From: JAEVLT01 sp050496765
Lineage (GTDB): Bacteria; Bacillota; Bacilli; Bacillales; Cytobacillaceae
Assembly: GCF_050496765.1 (NCBI RefSeq)
Contig: NZ_JBNWEO010000009.1
Location: 100,310 to 164,309, forward strand
Direction of reading: 5' to 3'
DNA length: 64,000 nt
The notes under the pieces were generated by a model. The model searched no databases. It saw nothing but the letters and a program-made list of their open reading frames with translations, and was not told the origin of the DNA. The translations under genes and the position numbers were made by a program. Positions 63,920 to 64,000 of this stretch are shown here, piece by piece. Every line of letters begins with the position of its first letter. Within the stretch, counting starts at the first letter, position 1.

Positions 63920-64000
63920 ATGAGCTGGCTATTGAACTTATATGAAACATACGAATCAAATTTGGATCAAGTTGGAGTAGTAGAAAAGAAATCGAATGAC
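63920..64000 (+). CDS. cas8c: Type I-C Cas8c, N terminus only (runs off window)
   Basis: First 27 codons, MSWLLNLYETYESNLDQVGV then VEKKSND, match the conserved start of Cas8c (Csd1), the large Cascade subunit that reads the PAM. GGAGGGAGGG sits 7 nt before the ATG. Remaining cas7, cas4, cas1 and cas2 would lie beyond the window edge. Confidence 0.85.
   Translation, partial: MSWLLNLYETYESNLDQVGVVEKKSND

Overview
The window looks like the chromosome of a low-to-moderate GC Firmicute of the family Bacillaceae, possibly a thermotolerant Bacillus/Caldibacillus-type organism. This rests on strong GGAGG ribosome sites with ATG/GTG/TTG starts, B. subtilis-like gene families (YuxL, YtsJ-type malic enzyme, MalK/MalR, DegV, YkvA-like DUF1232, DUF1540), sigma-A promoters, guanine and glycine riboswitches, Rex boxes, and many insertion sequences. 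The species is not identified from the sequence alone.

Layout. 0.2-3.2 kb: a YnfA-type membrane protein, then a mercury-resistance operon (merR, a MerF/MerT-like protein, merA). 3.3-6.3 kb: two nested IS4-type elements. 6.5-11.2 kb: an HTH protein, a VOC protein, a DUF4317 protein and SelO. 11.5-13.9 kb and 27.8-28.8 kb: three near-identical Rpn (PD-(D/E)XK) genes, one frameshifted, each with a well-placed internal start. 14-16.4 kb: a TetR regulator with three evenly spaced operators and its MFS efflux pump. 16.9-23.1 kb: a malate module (malic enzyme, TauE/SafE permease, MalK/MalR two-component system, 2-hydroxycarboxylate symporter). 23.6-27.5 kb: a heterodimeric ABC multidrug exporter. 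28.9-30.7 kb: an IS200/IS605 element with a dead tnpA and an intact tnpB. 30.8-36.3 kb (minus strand): an S9 peptidase, an alpha/beta hydrolase, pckA and a small membrane protein. 36.5-39.6 kb: a SNF2 helicase with an uncharacterised partner. 40-42.8 kb: a guanine riboswitch with an exported nucleosidase-like protein, then a glycine riboswitch with a CycA-type permease. 42.8-43.3 kb: a 21-22-bp minisatellite. 43.4-51.9 kb: DegV, two poorly known genes, a TIM-barrel isomerase, a HAD phosphatase, DUF1540, DUF1232 and a large SWIM-SNF2 helicase. 52.1-54.4 kb: ldh behind a Rex box, and an MFS transporter. 54.7-56 kb: IS110. 56.5-60.4 kb: a GPH sugar symporter, HemY and an SDR. 60.6-64 kb: the start of a type I-C CRISPR-Cas locus.

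The most striking observation is at 63.02-63.15 kb, between the wrecked cas3 and cas5c. A minus-strand mini-gene has its own promoter, one degenerate type I-C repeat that keeps a hairpin and an 11-nt 5' handle, a short spacer-like segment, and a terminator. The first 16 nt of the spacer match the promoter region in front of cas5c at 15 of 16 positions. The single mismatch is at spacer position 6, the position flipped out in type I crRNA-target duplexes, and the match is preceded by TTC, the type I-C PAM. This has the form of a crRNA-like autorepressor of the cas operon (CreR-like). Here it sits beside a cas3 that carries several frameshifts, so the Cascade could act as a repressor without the nuclease.

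Metabolically, the malate symporter, malic enzyme, PEP carboxykinase and lactate dehydrogenase form a C3/C4 node. Sequence-level Rex boxes at ldh and, less expectedly, at pckA suggest control by NADH/NAD+ state.
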